From Gerris lacustris (taxonomy: Eukaryota > Arthropoda > Insecta > Hemiptera > Gerridae), in NCBI GenBank assembly GCA_951217055.1, contig OX578282.1:22586106-22650105 (forward strand): DNA of 64,000 bases. Direction: 5' to 3'. How positions within the stretch are numbered: position 1 is the first letter of the stretch; the number at the start of each line of letters is the position of its first letter. This document shows positions 23,601 to 35,339 of the stretch, piece by piece. Position numbers and translations under genes: made by a program. The notes beneath the pieces are model-generated. The model ran no database searches and was not told the origin of the DNA. It worked only from the letters and a program-made list of their open reading frames with translations.

Positions 23601-24355
23601 CCAATTTTGCGGTGTCAGGAAAGAATTACACAGGAAAAAATTACACGGAAAAAATTACACATCGAAAAAATTACACGTTGAAAAAATTACACGGGGAAAA
23701 ATTACACGAAGAAGAAATTACACATTTAATGAAATAAATGTTATAGCAAGCGGATAAATGTTAAACTATGAGGTTCTAGTGTCTTCTAGCTTAGAGGATG
23801 GGAAGAGATTCAGTCAGCCCATCAGGCCCTTGCTGAATCCCACATACAGGGTGGTCCTAAAGTACCCCCCCTCTTAACTTTTGAATGATTTAAGATAAAT
23901 TAATGAAACTTAGGGGATCTATACCATATAAAGGCAAGAAAGTAAAAATATGTTTGATGTGAAATATTCTTATTTTTGCCATAGATTCCAAACCTGCTAT
24001 CAAAATGCGCAATCAAATTTGAAATTTTTATGCCGGGTCACCTAGGGGCAAAAAGGGTAGTAGCCCCTATGGCCGTTCATTAAGTTGAGGAGGGTTTGCA
24101 GCAGCCCAATAGAGGAAATTTTGCTTATTATCATGCCATCACACCAGAGATACTGCGATGATTTAGTGAAAATTTCCGTAAAAGACTAAGACAACCAAAC
24201 TATTTAATTAATTTTTCCTAAAACTTTAAATGTGTAATTTTTTCGCATGTGTAATTTTTTCCCTGTGTAATTTTATCAACGTGTAATTTCTTCCGTGTGT
24301 AATTTTTTCTGTGTAATTTTTTCCTGTGTAATTTTATCATGTAACCCAATTTTGC
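23601..24355. mobile_element. Foldback element with GTGTAATTTTTTC arms
   Basis: The left arm (23618-23730) is seven or eight ~16-bp words of the type GAAAAAATTACAC. The right arm (24223-24336) is their reverse complement in matching order, including the odd word ACGTTGA. The 10-bp direct repeat CCAATTTTGC flanks both sides (23601-23610 and 24346-24355) and may be a target duplication. The core contains ACAGGGTGGTCCTAAAGTAC. No transposase frame. Arms made of internal tandem words are typical of foldback transposons. Confidence 0.85.
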
Positions 24356-25064
24356 ACCATTACTGTCCTCCTTTATTAGACATTTTGAGACTTTAAATTT
24401 TCTTTTAATTTCCTACTTCCCGGGCAACTGAAATGATAATAATAAATTCAAATCTAGGTTGATACGACCACGGATTTTACATTCTTCAGCATAGAATCCT
24501 TTTCTACTGAGATAGACACTTAGGTTAGTCCTCAAACGCCGTATGTCCATATCTTAGTTTAAGCTAAGTCTAATGATAACTAATGAGATGAAGGATGTCA
24601 TTAAAATTAAAGCGTCATTAAAACATACTCGGAAACTGTAAGTAATTAGCAGCAACGGCTTAGAATGAATTACACATGCCTGAAATATTGTTGTTTTATA
24701 CCTCCACATATATTTAAAGTATGCATTGTAAAAAGTAAACAATGTTTATTTATTTGTTTTTTTCTCTTTTCCAAACTTTTTACCGTCCTACTCTTTTAAG
24801 GGTCCGTAGAAAAAAAGCGCGGATCCTTATAATTTCCAGCGTTTGTCTATCTGTATGTCGTTAATACTCCTGTTTCTCCGAAAGAACCCAACACAAAAAA
24901 AATAAACTTTGTTATGTCATATGTAACAACCCAAAAACAGAAAGAATATAGGGAAACCCCAAAAATTATCCCTCAAAAACAGGAGGTAGAAGTTTTAGGG
25001 GTTGAAACTTCTTTTTTTTAACGGATTTGCGTCATGCAGTGCGTTAATTGTAAGAGGAGGACAT
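24356..25064. other. Intergenic DNA with a relic of the GGGTCCGTAGG family
   Basis: AAGGGTCCGTAGAAAAAAAGCGCGGATCCTTATAA (24799-24832) resembles the reversed end of the family at 16225-16937. The following 230 bp is diverged. No gene seen. Confidence 0.4.
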
Positions 25065-25830
25065 CCCTAGTACAAATATATTGTGTATTTGGTTTAGGTT
25101 TTGTACCAAAGCGTCATGTGGGGTATTTAATGTAAGAAGAGGACACCCTGAGTACAAATGTATACTTGGTTTTGTACCAAAGCGTCATGTGGGGTGTTTA
25201 ATGTAAGAAAAGGACACCCTGAGTACAAATGTATACTTGGTTTTGTACAATGTGTCATGTGGGGTGTTTAATGTAAGAAGAGGACACCCTGAGTACAAAT
25301 GTATATTTGGTTTTGTACCAAAGCGTCATGTGGGGTGTTTAATGTAAGAAGAGGACACCCTGAGTACAAATGTATACTTGGTTTTGTACAATGTGTCATG
25401 TGGGGTGTTTAATGTAAGAAGAGGACACCCTGAGTACAAATGTATACTTGGTTTTGTACAATGTGTCATGTGGGGTGTTTAATGTAAGAAAAGGACACCC
25501 TGAGTACAAATGTATACTTGGTTTTGTACCAAAGCGTCATGTGGGGTGTTTAATGTAAGAAAAGGACACCCTGAGTACAAATGTATACTTGGTTTTGTAC
25601 AATGTGTCATGTGTCATGTGGGGTGTTTAATGTAAGAAGAGGACACCCTGAGTACAAATGTATACTTGGTTTTGTACAATGTGTCATGTGTCATGTGGGG
25701 TGTTTAATGTAAGAAGAGGACACCCTGAGTACAAATGTATACTTGGTTTTGTACAATGTGTCATGTGTCATGTGGGGTCTTAAATGTAAGAAGAGGACAC
25801 TCTGAGTACAAAGATATTCTTGGTTTTGTT
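25065..25830. repeat. 70/71-bp satellite array
   Basis: About 11 units carry GGACACCCTGAGTACAAATG and GTCATGTGGGGTGTTTAATG. The GGACACCCTGAG word is at 25141, 25212, 25282 and onward. Two unit types mix: GTACCAAAGCGTCATG (71 bp) and GTACAATGTGTCATG (70 bp). The last three units also contain a duplicated TCATGTG, giving 77 bp. The outermost units are diverged. Confidence 0.92.
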
Positions 25831-26982
25831 TTTGTACCAATTCGTCTTTGAGTCATGTGTCCATATTAAGTGAACTAGTTAGCACCAGTCCTTGCCTTTA
25901 TATTTAACCTGTAGTCTGTAACTTATTTTAAATAAATATTGTATACGAATCATTCATATTATTCTCATCTGTACAGTTTACTAATTCACCTCTAAATTTT
26001 ATTATTTTTTTAAAAAATATATAAGTTGGTTAAAATTATATTTAGAAAAGTGTTTATTTTTTTATAAAGACGGGTAAGGGATGGTAAGAAGAGATTTTAA
26101 GCAGTTTTTAGATGAGTGGATAGTTTTAAAATAAAGTATTAGCGGTGGCTCACTATAGGTAGCGGATTCGACATTACGTGACCAGAATCCAACTTATTCC
26201 CTTACCTACCTCAGTATAAACATCTACTGCTGGCCATGCACCAACATCTTCTTACTTTATCCCTTCATCCTTCAACCTAAAATTCCTCTCTTGCGCTCAA
26301 GAATTGAAACAAAGTAATTCAGTTAAGATTACCTAGCTGTATAAAATGGAAAATATTAATTTACATTTAAATTAATATTGAAGGCATCATATTCACATTT
26401 TGAGTCACAACGGGGCTATTTACGAATGAAATGACTATTATTGGGACTACTTATTGGACTATTATCTTTGTTTAACGAGTTAAATGTTAGAAATTGAAGA
26501 TTGTGAGGGATCTTGACCAATTGGAGAGTTATAAGGTAAATGTTAAGCAGGTGGCGCTTTCAGTGGCATTTCGTTTAGCCAGATTTGCGCCTATAAAGTC
26601 GGACTGATGGCGAAAGACACACACATACATACAAGAAAAAAGTTAAGGCCGAATTCGGTTTCGGAATGTATGAAATGAAAATGTATCTAACAATTTACGA
26701 ATTCTGATCAATGAACAGATACAACGTAGATAGAGATTTAAACGATCAGTTTACTTTTAAATCCAAAATAGTATAGATTTTTACCACAAACCGGTTTCGA
26801 TGACACATCGGTAAAAAAGACTCGAGATAATATTAATACTTCTTGGTTGTTCAGCCACAAATTTAAGGTATATCCTAATAACTTTCATACTTATTCGGTG
26901 TCTCACCATTCTAGGAGTCGAATCAGGTAGGTCGAATAACTTGTGTTCAGGCAATAAAATGTTCGGCAATATGTATGCTATA
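25831..26982. other. Intergenic DNA, no gene seen
   Basis: A 62-codon minus frame (26781-26969) has no recognisable motif. Nothing else is supported. Confidence 0.45.
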
Positions 26983-27046
26983 CCTCTAGGCTATGCTACC
27001 TCTCGGTTATGCTACCTCTAGGCTATGCTATCTCTCGGCTATGCAG
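26983..27046. repeat. 17-bp minisatellite, about four units
   Basis: CTATGCTACCTCTAGG / CTATGCTACCTCTCGG words repeat four times with single-base differences. Confidence 0.8.
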
Positions 27047-27390
27047 ATTCCAATTTTACACGCCTTAACTCCATTTGTATCTTAATTGTTTGTCTCCGAA
27101 TCTTGTAACCTAAATATGACAAACTTCCCGCCTTCCTAAAAAGCTGAAACTTACACATATTATGTATTTCTAATGACAATATAATAATTAGCCATTGGGT
27201 TATTAATTTAGATGAACTTTTATGTAAATTACATAAAACAAACAATATTGTAAAAACTAAAGTTACTAGTTTATTTGTTTAACTTGTGTTTTGGATTTCT
27301 TTTTTAAAACTATACTATTTGTATTTTGAAAAAAAGTTCAATATCCGTTTTAAGATTAAACTTCATACAAAGAAATATTATTTCTGTGCG

Positions 27391-27422
<32 letters not shown>

Positions 27423-27590
27423 GAAAAGAATTTCTTTTTCCAGGTTTAATTCCTATCCCATTCTTAAAGGAGGGAAGGATTTTTTTTTGTCGGCAGGTTC
27501 TTGTTGAAGGAGTGCTAGAAGTGATGTTTGGAGGCAATAATATCAGAGATTCCAAGGTAGGACGATGGAACGAGGAACCAATAATGCAGC
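27047..27590. other. Intergenic DNA with a 29-base A-run
   Basis: No gene seen. The A-run at 27391-27419 creates lysine/phenylalanine runs in the 119- and 125-codon frames of this area, which are therefore not trusted. Confidence 0.5.
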
Positions 27591-28230
27591 TTCCCATTCC
27601 AAGTCGAGTCGATCCCTGTGATTGGCCCATTGTCTCTCTCTTTCCGTCTTCTACCTTCTTAAGAATCACTTTTTCTCTTTTCTTCCTTCTTCAGGAAGCC
27701 TAAAAGAACTCACTGGCAAATAAAATCTGGTCGGAGAATATCTCCATTTTCCGTATCTTTTTGTCTCTTCGATATAGGTATTTTTATAGCTAAAAATTTG
27801 ACAAATCTATAATATACGGATCCTTACTTGTATAAGAAAATCAATCCGGACCCCTCTTCCCTCTTCATCTTCCATCAATAACTTAAAATAAAATACATTT
27901 TCTGTTACCATATACTGAAATTATAATGAACTTGTTGCAATGATAACTAAAGAATATTTCACCAATTTATATAAAAGAAAAGAAAAGAATATGGATTCTC
28001 TTATGATTTTAATAAAAGTAAATATTTATTCTATTATCAATAAAATGAACATACATATTTAAATAGACGAATAAAATTAATTCCATGATTTAAACAATTT
28101 GTGCAGATGGTTGAAATTAATGTAGGCTTCCCGAAGAAGGAAGAAAAGAGAAAAAGATTCTTAAGATGGCGGAAGACGGAAAGAGAGAGAATGGGCCAAT
28201 CACAGGGATCGACTCGACTTGGAATGGGAA
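27591..28230. repeat. ~110-bp inverted repeat around a 420-bp spacer
   Basis: TTCCCATTCCAAGTCGAGTC through CTTCCTTCTTCAGGAAGCCT (27591-27702) is repeated in reverse complement at 28123-28230. The arms contain GTGATTGGCCCATT (a CCAAT-box-like word) and, on the right arm, AAGATGGCGGAAG (a YY1-like word). The spacer is plain AT-rich DNA. It may be a duplicated promoter fragment or a small foldback element. Confidence 0.7.
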
Positions 28231-29049
28231 CTTATTTTTTTAATTTTTTTTTAATTAAATCGAACAAGTAATTATTTAATTATGGGCCTTATCAAAAAAT
28301 TGTGAATAATTAAGACAAAAATAGTTTGAAACACATACAGGTTCAAGAAATTTTAAATTTGTGAATTATAATCACAATACTTTTTGTTACCTTAGTAGAG
28401 CTAGTAAAAAAATAAAGAAGTGTAAAAATTATATACCTACTTTTAAAATTTTTTAATTGAAAATAAGAAAAAATAAAGCAACCAATTATTTAAATTAAAG
28501 AGATCGGCAACAAGCTAGCAATAAAACAAATTAACAAGTTAACAAGAAAACGAAACAATACAATAAAACAAATTAACAAGTAAACTAATGAACAAGTCAA
28601 CAATATAACAAGTAAATAAGTTAACAAGTAAACAAGCTCTCAAATAAACTAATAAACAAGTAACAAGCTAACAATAAAACAAGATTTCAGAAGTAAACGA
28701 GATTTCCTATTATCAGCATTTATCCGTTTTCACAATCATTAGGACATCAATAAAACAAATTAATAAGTAAACTAATGAACAAGTCAACAAGATACAAAGA
28801 AAACCCAGTAACAAGTAAACAAGCTCATAATAAAACAACATTAAAGTTGAGATTCAAAATTATCAGCAACAAGTGACTCCACAGACACTTCTAGTTCAGA
28901 TAAAATTTATGAATTAATTGTTAAAAAAATCACCATAATAGTGAATAATAACAAAATAAAGGACGGTTTAGGACAGCCTAAGTTGATATTCATCGATGAA
29001 CTGCTTATTAATTGCTGCTTGTTGAGCTGTCCATCAGTGAACTAAAGTA
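28231..29049. repeat. Degenerate AACAAGTAAACAAG repeat region
   Basis: Between about 28500 and 28840 irregular words such as ACAAATTAACAAGTAAACTA and AACAAGCTAACAATAAAACA recur with no fixed period. It looks like an old, mutated simple array. The flanks are AT-rich with no gene. Confidence 0.6.
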
Positions 29050-29057
29050 GTTAAATG

Positions 29058-29292
29058 GGCACTTCTTTAGATTGTTAGTCCCCTTATAAAAAAAAAAACA
29101 TAGGGGAGTAACAACCTAAAGAAGCTGTGTGGAATGTTCTTCTTTAGACTGTTACTCCCTTTATCAAAACAGAAGTGTGATATTCCTTTGTCCCAAAGTA
29201 CATTCGACTAAACATTCCTTTCTCTTGATAGTTATTCAGTCAAAGTCAGCTTTATTAAAAAACAACAAAGGGCAACAATCTAAAGAAGTACC
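29058..29292 (-). mobile_element. hAT-like MITE, copy 2, exact 8-bp duplication
   Basis: Ends are GGCACTTCTTTAGATTGTTA and (inverted) GGTACTTCTTTAGATTGTTG. The octamer GTTAAATG is present at 29050-29057 and again at 29293-29300. It is a reversed copy of 1659-1862, with extra internal copies of the end motif (CTTCTTTAGACTGTTACTCC near 29139). No transposase. The 64-codon frame here is incidental. Confidence 0.85.
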
Positions 29293-29577
29293 GTTAAATG
29301 GACCTATTTTAGTATGTAAATAGAGACTATTTTAATAGAGTGAATCATATTATGTTAATAACTAAAGCCATTCAGTTTATAAATTTAATTAAAATAAATT
29401 AAATAACCTATATTAACAATAATAACCTGATACTTAGTAAATAAAATATTAGATAATCTTGCTTGCGTTTACTATAAACCTACAAAATATTTGTTTATTT
29501 AATTTTTAAAAAATCCTAAATGTTTAATTTATTTAAAGATAATGATCGCAATTGACCAATATAAAATAAACATTTTT

Positions 29578-29717
29578 AAATGCTTTCATAATAACTAAGG
29601 AAGTGATTCTGATATCTTTAATTTCAAAAGCAAATTTTACAATTCAAACTTAAATGCTTTCATAATAACTAAGGAAGTGATTTTGATATCTTTAATTTCA
29701 AAAGCAAATTTTACAAC
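29578..29717. repeat. Tandem duplication of ~65 bp
   Basis: AAATGCTTTCATAATAACTA...AAAGCAAATTTTACAA occurs at 29578 and again at 29651, nearly identical (one T/C change), period about 74 bp. Confidence 0.85.
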
Positions 29718-30055
29718 ACACTTTTACTTCAAACACTTTCACTTTAAAATAAAATGAAACAATCTAATTAAAAAGTAGATACATTATAACAATTGAATGT
29801 AATTGTCATTTAGAATAATGACTGGAAAAAAGATGAAAAAAATATACCTTAGAGGTTTAAATAAAACAAAAATTATATATGCGGTATATTACAAAGGGTC
29901 GTCAGCCCAAGTTCTATTGTCTTTTGAAAATGAGATCCCATCAAATCTTTCTATTCATATCAATAATTTTTTTTTTGCCTATCATCTTGTCCTGAGTATA
30001 TTTTCAACTCTAAATAAAAGGGGAAAAACGACCCTTTATCTCTATTTGAGGAATC

Positions 30056-30057
<2 letters not shown>

Positions 30058-30145
<88 letters not shown>
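30058..30145. repeat. (TA)n microsatellite, ~88 bp
   Basis: Pure AT dinucleotide run. It creates the tyrosine-isoleucine run in a 129-codon frame (29803-30192), which is not a gene. Confidence 0.95.
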
Positions 30146-30148
<3 letters not shown>

Positions 30149-31309
30149 ATCCTTTTGTTACTGCCAGTTTATCGTTGAGGTTTTTCTTCTAAGATTATAT
30201 AATTGACCATTAGCTTTTCTTGCAAAGAGGTTTCGGTAATAATTTCCAAGCTATGAAGAAGGGCTGGGTGGAGTCTGTACCAGGAGTGGTTTGGGTCGAG
30301 TGTCCTATGATAAACTTCCTTGGATTCATAATGGCAAAAATGTTGATATAAAAAAAAAAGAAAAAAAGTTGCTAAGATAAGAAAAAAGAAAATGTCTTGA
30401 AAATGAGATTTTCCTCAACCCTCCTCCGGTTCATTATTGTTAATTACTTCCTTTTTCCGTATTTAATATTTTCTTCATTTTCTTTTTATCCATGAATAAT
30501 TACATTAAATATTTAATTATATAAAACACAAAAGGGGAAACATTGAATAACCTTTATTAATTTTTCAAGGGTAAAAAAATTACGAATAAAAACAATTGAC
30601 ATGGTATATTGTTAAATACAGATCCAAAACTACACAGTTTTCTCACAAAAAGTATACAGTAGATGAGTTTACAAAGCTTAAGTTGTAATTATCCGGCCCA
30701 AAGGACCACAATATATTTAATTTTAAAAGCAACAAGTAAAGTGCACGTAGTAAAAGCGATTGAAATTATTTGTAAGTAGCAAACAAGAATATACTTTGAC
30801 AGTTTGTTCCAAAATTAATTCACAGAATATTAAATCTCCTAACGATAACAACAATAACGACTGAGACCTAAAAACAACTCTAAAGTCAGCCATGCACGAT
30901 CAGTTTGATATATTTGTTCGTGGGTTTAATCTTAACTGTCAGTCTGATATGACTGGATGCCTTTACACAGTCAGTTTGTCAGTATCGTTGAAAGGTGTTC
31001 AATAGCATTTTACTTTGGCTTTGGAAGTTATTGTCTTTCTATAAATTTGATTTGGTGTAAAGAACTAAACTCAGCACAGCACCCACACGTTTGATTCACG
31101 TTTGCACCACACATTTCTCATAACTCAGACATTTTGGTGTCATGTTTAGTTTGGTATATTCACAATGAACTCGATAGAAATTAATCGTGATTGAAGAGCA
31201 TTAAAACGAAGTAAAAAAATATTAGAATTAAGTAATATTATTTAATGCATAAAGGTGTTATCCACGAGCAATTACCGAGTTCGAGCTCTCAGAACTTCTA
31301 AGACCCAAA

Positions 31310-31312
<3 letters not shown>
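30146..31312. other. Intergenic DNA, no gene seen
   Basis: AT-rich. 30890-31180 is slightly less AT-rich (GCCATGCACGATCAGTTTG...) but no paired end or frame could be assigned. Confidence 0.4.
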
Positions 31313-31398
<86 letters not shown>

Positions 31399-31402
31399 TA
31401 AT
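31313..31402. repeat. (TA)n microsatellite, ~90 bp
   Basis: Pure AT dinucleotide run with one slip near the right end. Confidence 0.95.
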
Positions 31403-31756
31403 AAAATTATTTTTATAAATAAATAAATCAATACAAATTAAGTAAATAAAAAATAATTAATTAATTCTATTAAAAATAATTATTGTAAAGCAGTAGAAAT
31501 ATAATTAAATTGTGTGAACATTCTCTTCGCAGCACAGGACTATCTGTATGTTCTCTAGTGGGGAGATAACCTTTTGGAGTGGTAAAAAGTTAGATTTGAA
31601 ATTATTAATTTTAGAATTATGGAATCTATGTAATAAATGTTTGTTTTTGTACCGACTTTATCATTTGATAAAGGTAAAAATAAACTAAATAATCCAAGAA
31701 AAAAATTATTAAATTAATAAATTCTATTAATATGTTAATACACCCTTGAAGTTCAA

Positions 31757-32471
31757 TGAAAGAGAGGTTAAGATGGTTAAGAAGGGGTAGATATTAAATG
31801 ACATCAATATTTCATTTTAGAAACGTTTCGACCATTTTGCTAAGGTCATCTTCAGTCTTGTTTTATTCTACAAACAAACATATATATAAACATTAATTTA
31901 AGTTAAATATACGTTTTCATTATAAATTTAACCATACCTTCTAATCCCACTAAAATAAATTTTATATAAAAAAATTAAAAATTGTCTCTGAATCGTAGTT
32001 ATTGTTAATATATTATGTTGTATTGTATGGATGTCACTAATTTTACATTTTTTTATTTTAAATTATTTTTATATATTCATATTAACTTTAATTAGTAAAT
32101 ATGATGTGATGAAGATGTTATGTAAGAGTGGTAATTGTTAATAATTGTTAGTTATGTAAAACATTTTAAATTTATAAAAAAAACTTCTTGACCCTCTCTT
32201 ATGGAGAAAGTATTATAAATAATGACGTATGTAAGTATATTTTATATTAACTGCAAAAGCTTAAGTAAAATTTATTTTAGTGAGATTAGAAGGTATGGTT
32301 AAATTTATAATGAAAACTTATATTTAACTTGAATTAATGTTTATATATATGTTTGTTTGTAGAATAAATAACACTGAAGATGACCTTAGCAAAATGGTCG
32401 AAACGTTTCTAAAATGAAATATTGATGTCATTTAATATCTACACCTCCTTAACCATCTTAACCTCTTTTTC
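31757..32471. mobile_element. Inverted-repeat element with outward hammerhead-like cores, locus ii
   Basis: Arms 31757-31966 and 32267-32471 are reverse complements with few mismatches. Each arm carries CTGAAGA, the stem GACC/GGTC with loop TTAGCAAAA, and GAAACG (plus strand 32374-32405; minus strand 31855 down to 31824). The 300-bp spacer is AT-rich and non-coding. This is the best-preserved of five such loci. The layout recalls the inverted pseudo-LTRs of Penelope-like elements, which are known to carry hammerhead motifs. Confidence 0.72.
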
Positions 32472-33129
32472 AATAATATTAAATATAACTAATATTAAAA
32501 ACATATTAAAACATGTCAAACTAAATAATATTAGTATGAGTAAAGTTTTATTTAAATAAATATAGTCTGACAAGTCTGAAAATAGTATTACATACATAAT
32601 TCTTACACACATTTAACTCAAAAATGTATTTTTTTTTCACAACATTTATTTTTTAATTTAAAGGAATCAAATCTCACGTTAGGAGCTTAAGATTATTTGA
32701 TGGGTTTTTCTTGGCTTTTCTTAAGAAGTGAAATGTTATACATGTTCTAAGAAGGACGTTGAATATATCCCATTCAAAAAGTCTTTTTCTAAAAGATAAT
32801 CCAAACCCTTGTAGAAAGAAAAAGAAATATTTTTCCAAGAAAAACCTACAATTTTTTTTCTTCTTCCTTATTCTTTGCCTTTAATAATCCCTTTTTGGCT
32901 TTTTTACTGCTATGGAAGGGCTAAAGACGTCGAGCTTCACAGAGCCTTTTCACTCCTGAGGAAGAAGTTAGAAGTCTGAAAAATTCTTAAAAGGGGAAAA
33001 AAGAAAAAGAATCTATCTTTCCACCACACTTAATACGCCATCTTTTTTCGCGCCTTATACGCTATAATGAACTGACGTTAACGATTTAATCTTGTAAACA
33101 TTTTTTTAATATTTTGACGTCATGAAGAT
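32472..33129. other. Intergenic DNA, no gene seen
   Basis: AT-rich with poly-pyrimidine stretches (32840-32875). Nothing recognised. Confidence 0.45.
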
Positions 33130-34013
33130 TTTTTTTTTACTTTTCCTCACTACCTATAGTAGGAAAAGTATTGTTTTCGCCAAACATTTTTTTTTTTTTT
33201 TTCGAGATTTCAACGGAATTATCCGTTTTGGGTGTTTTTAAGACCTCCTGAGAGGTTTTCAGCATGACGTCTGTATGAATGTATGTATGTGTGTATGTAT
33301 GTGTGTATGTATGTGTGTTATTGTCGTAGCGCCCCCGAGTTATCACGTAGAGATTTGAAACGTGGCAGAAAAATCCTTACCTGTAGTGGTGCCGCCCGGA
33401 AAAATCAACTTTTTCCGCCATCTTGAACCCAGTTTGCTGAGTAAGCAAAAATTAAAAAAAAAATCTTTATAAATCGACAATGGTCCTGATCAAGTTGAAA
33501 TTTGGCACGAATATACCTCTCTGTATGACAAACAAGCCCACCAAATTTCATTTTAATATTGGCCGCCATTTTGAAGTTATCAATTTTTGATTTTTTAAAC
33601 TTTGACGGTTAATAATACCGAAAGTATAAATTGGTTTTTGACATATAGCATATCGTTGGAACCGGAAAAAATTAAGGAACAAATATAAAAAAAACCTGAT
33701 GAAGTTCCATTTATTAGTTTAAAAGCTATAAGCGAGTATAATTATTTATTAGTGCGATAATTTTGATACCGTCAAAGTTTGTTTATATCTGTCAAAATAC
33801 CGCCAAACTTCAAATAATTAAATAAAATATAGGTATTAAAAATAAGGTTTTATTTTTAAGAATGATAATAAATCAGTTAGTTCAGAAAGGTCACCCATCC
33901 AAGTACTGACCACGTCCAATGATGCTTCCTCCTCATGCGAAGCAGCAGGAGAGACCACTTTAGTGGCTTCTGAAGTGAGGAAAAGTTCCGAGGTACCCCG
34001 TACCCGATTTTCT
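33130..34013 (-). mobile_element. 5S rRNA-derived SINE-like element, copy 2
   Basis: Reverse orientation of 7995-8850, with both termini. The 5S box C block is at 33890-33914 on the minus strand, preceded there by CCTGCTGCTTCGCATG-type sequence. The terminal hairpin is at 33139-33171. The body has expanded ATGT/GTAT simple repeats (33269-33318), and the two upstream hairpins are less perfect than in copy 1. The 69-codon minus frame is a reading of the simple repeat. Confidence 0.8.
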
Positions 34014-34182
34014 TTTTTAGTTTATATTTATTATGACAATACAAGAATATTTATATTTAAATAAGAATAATAAGTAAACAAACTTGTATACCCGCATGAA
34101 GGATTGTGATCTTCAGAACAAAATCCACTGAAGCAGGGTTAGAAGAATGAATAAAAAGAAAATTATAAAAAAAAATGTATAA

Positions 34183-34920
34183 AATAAATAAACAGGTCAA
34201 GTGTGTGCAGGTCAGCACACAGCGAGGGTCCGTAGGCCACACTATATAGTAAATAACTGTGAAGTGAATAAACAGTGTTTTTTTAAAATGCTAAAAAGCT
34301 TAATTTGAACCATTTTAAGGGTCTGATATTCTCAAAACACACTCTGATAAAGTATTTTTTTTGCCACTGAACCGGACTACAACCATATAAATACATCGAA
34401 AAGACCATAATTATAAAAAAACGTATTATGTCAATAAAAAATAAAAGAATATTTTTTTCGAAATTTCCAAAAAGTGGTATCTTTACTTTTGGTCGAAGAA
34501 TGTTCAGGAATTTTCTCAGATTTTTTGCACTTCACATAAGCTAGATAGAGGGGGGGGGGGGGGGGGGGGGCACGTTTCACACCCACTTCAAACTTGCCTA
34601 CGCTCGCCCTATCAAAGTTATAACCAAAGAATTATATATTTTTGTAATCAGCTCGACGTACCATTTCATATGATACCCCTCACGGTGTCGAAAAAAAATA
34701 AAAAAATGTTAACCCTTAAGTTTTTTTACCCTAATTTTTTTGAAAAATAATTTTTTTAAGTCGCTATATTTTTATAAAATATGTGGGTCGGTACAAGACA
34801 CACATGCCAAATATCAAAGTGATCGGACGAAAGGTGTAGCCGTGAGAGCACGCGAGAGGACGGACGGACAGACACACGCAGGAAAATATAAGGGTCCTTG
34901 GTTTTGCCTACGGACCCTAA
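34183..34920 (+). mobile_element. GGGTCCGTAGG-family element, copy 2
   Basis: Same order as 16225-16937. It has GAGGGTCCGTAGGCCAC (34225) and the inverse end GCCTACGGACCCT (34907-34919). The G-run at the equivalent site is 21 G long (34550-34570) against 12 in copy 1. The 75-codon frame at 34740-34967 reads through the end and is not a gene. Confidence 0.8.
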
Positions 34921-35339
34921 AAAAATATACTATGCCAATTTTTTTTTTAAACATGGTTCTTACATAATGTTTACAAAAGTATAAATTCTCCCCACCATTT
35001 GCATGTTATGTATAGCAAAAGAGAAGAAAAAAAAGCTGACAATGAATTTGAATTTCTTAATGTGTAAGAGTTGATTTCAATTTCAATTCAAAAGGGGTGT
35101 AAGGCCGAAAAATTCCATTTTGAGTTAATTGGTGCAAAATAATTCTACATCCAACCCCAATAATAATCAAACTAAAATTGATTAGTTGTTTGAAGTGCCA
35201 CAAGAAAACAGCCGCTGTGCTGTCCAGTATTGCTTCCAATGGTCTTTAGACCAATCTAGACCAACTTAAACTAAAATTTAGTTTATTAGCATCCTGTTTA
35301 TACTTTTCAAAAACTTAAAATAAAAAGTATTGTTTTCAC
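34921..35339. other. Intergenic DNA, no gene seen
   Basis: Nothing recognised. A 60-codon minus frame has no motif. Confidence 0.4.

Noticed and set aside
27310..27703. 119- and 125-codon frames near 27.3-27.7 kb
   Set aside because: Both include the 29-base A-run and part of an inverted repeat.
29803..30192. 129-codon plus frame with an IYIYIY run
   Set aside because: It reads through a (TA)n microsatellite and has no other motif.
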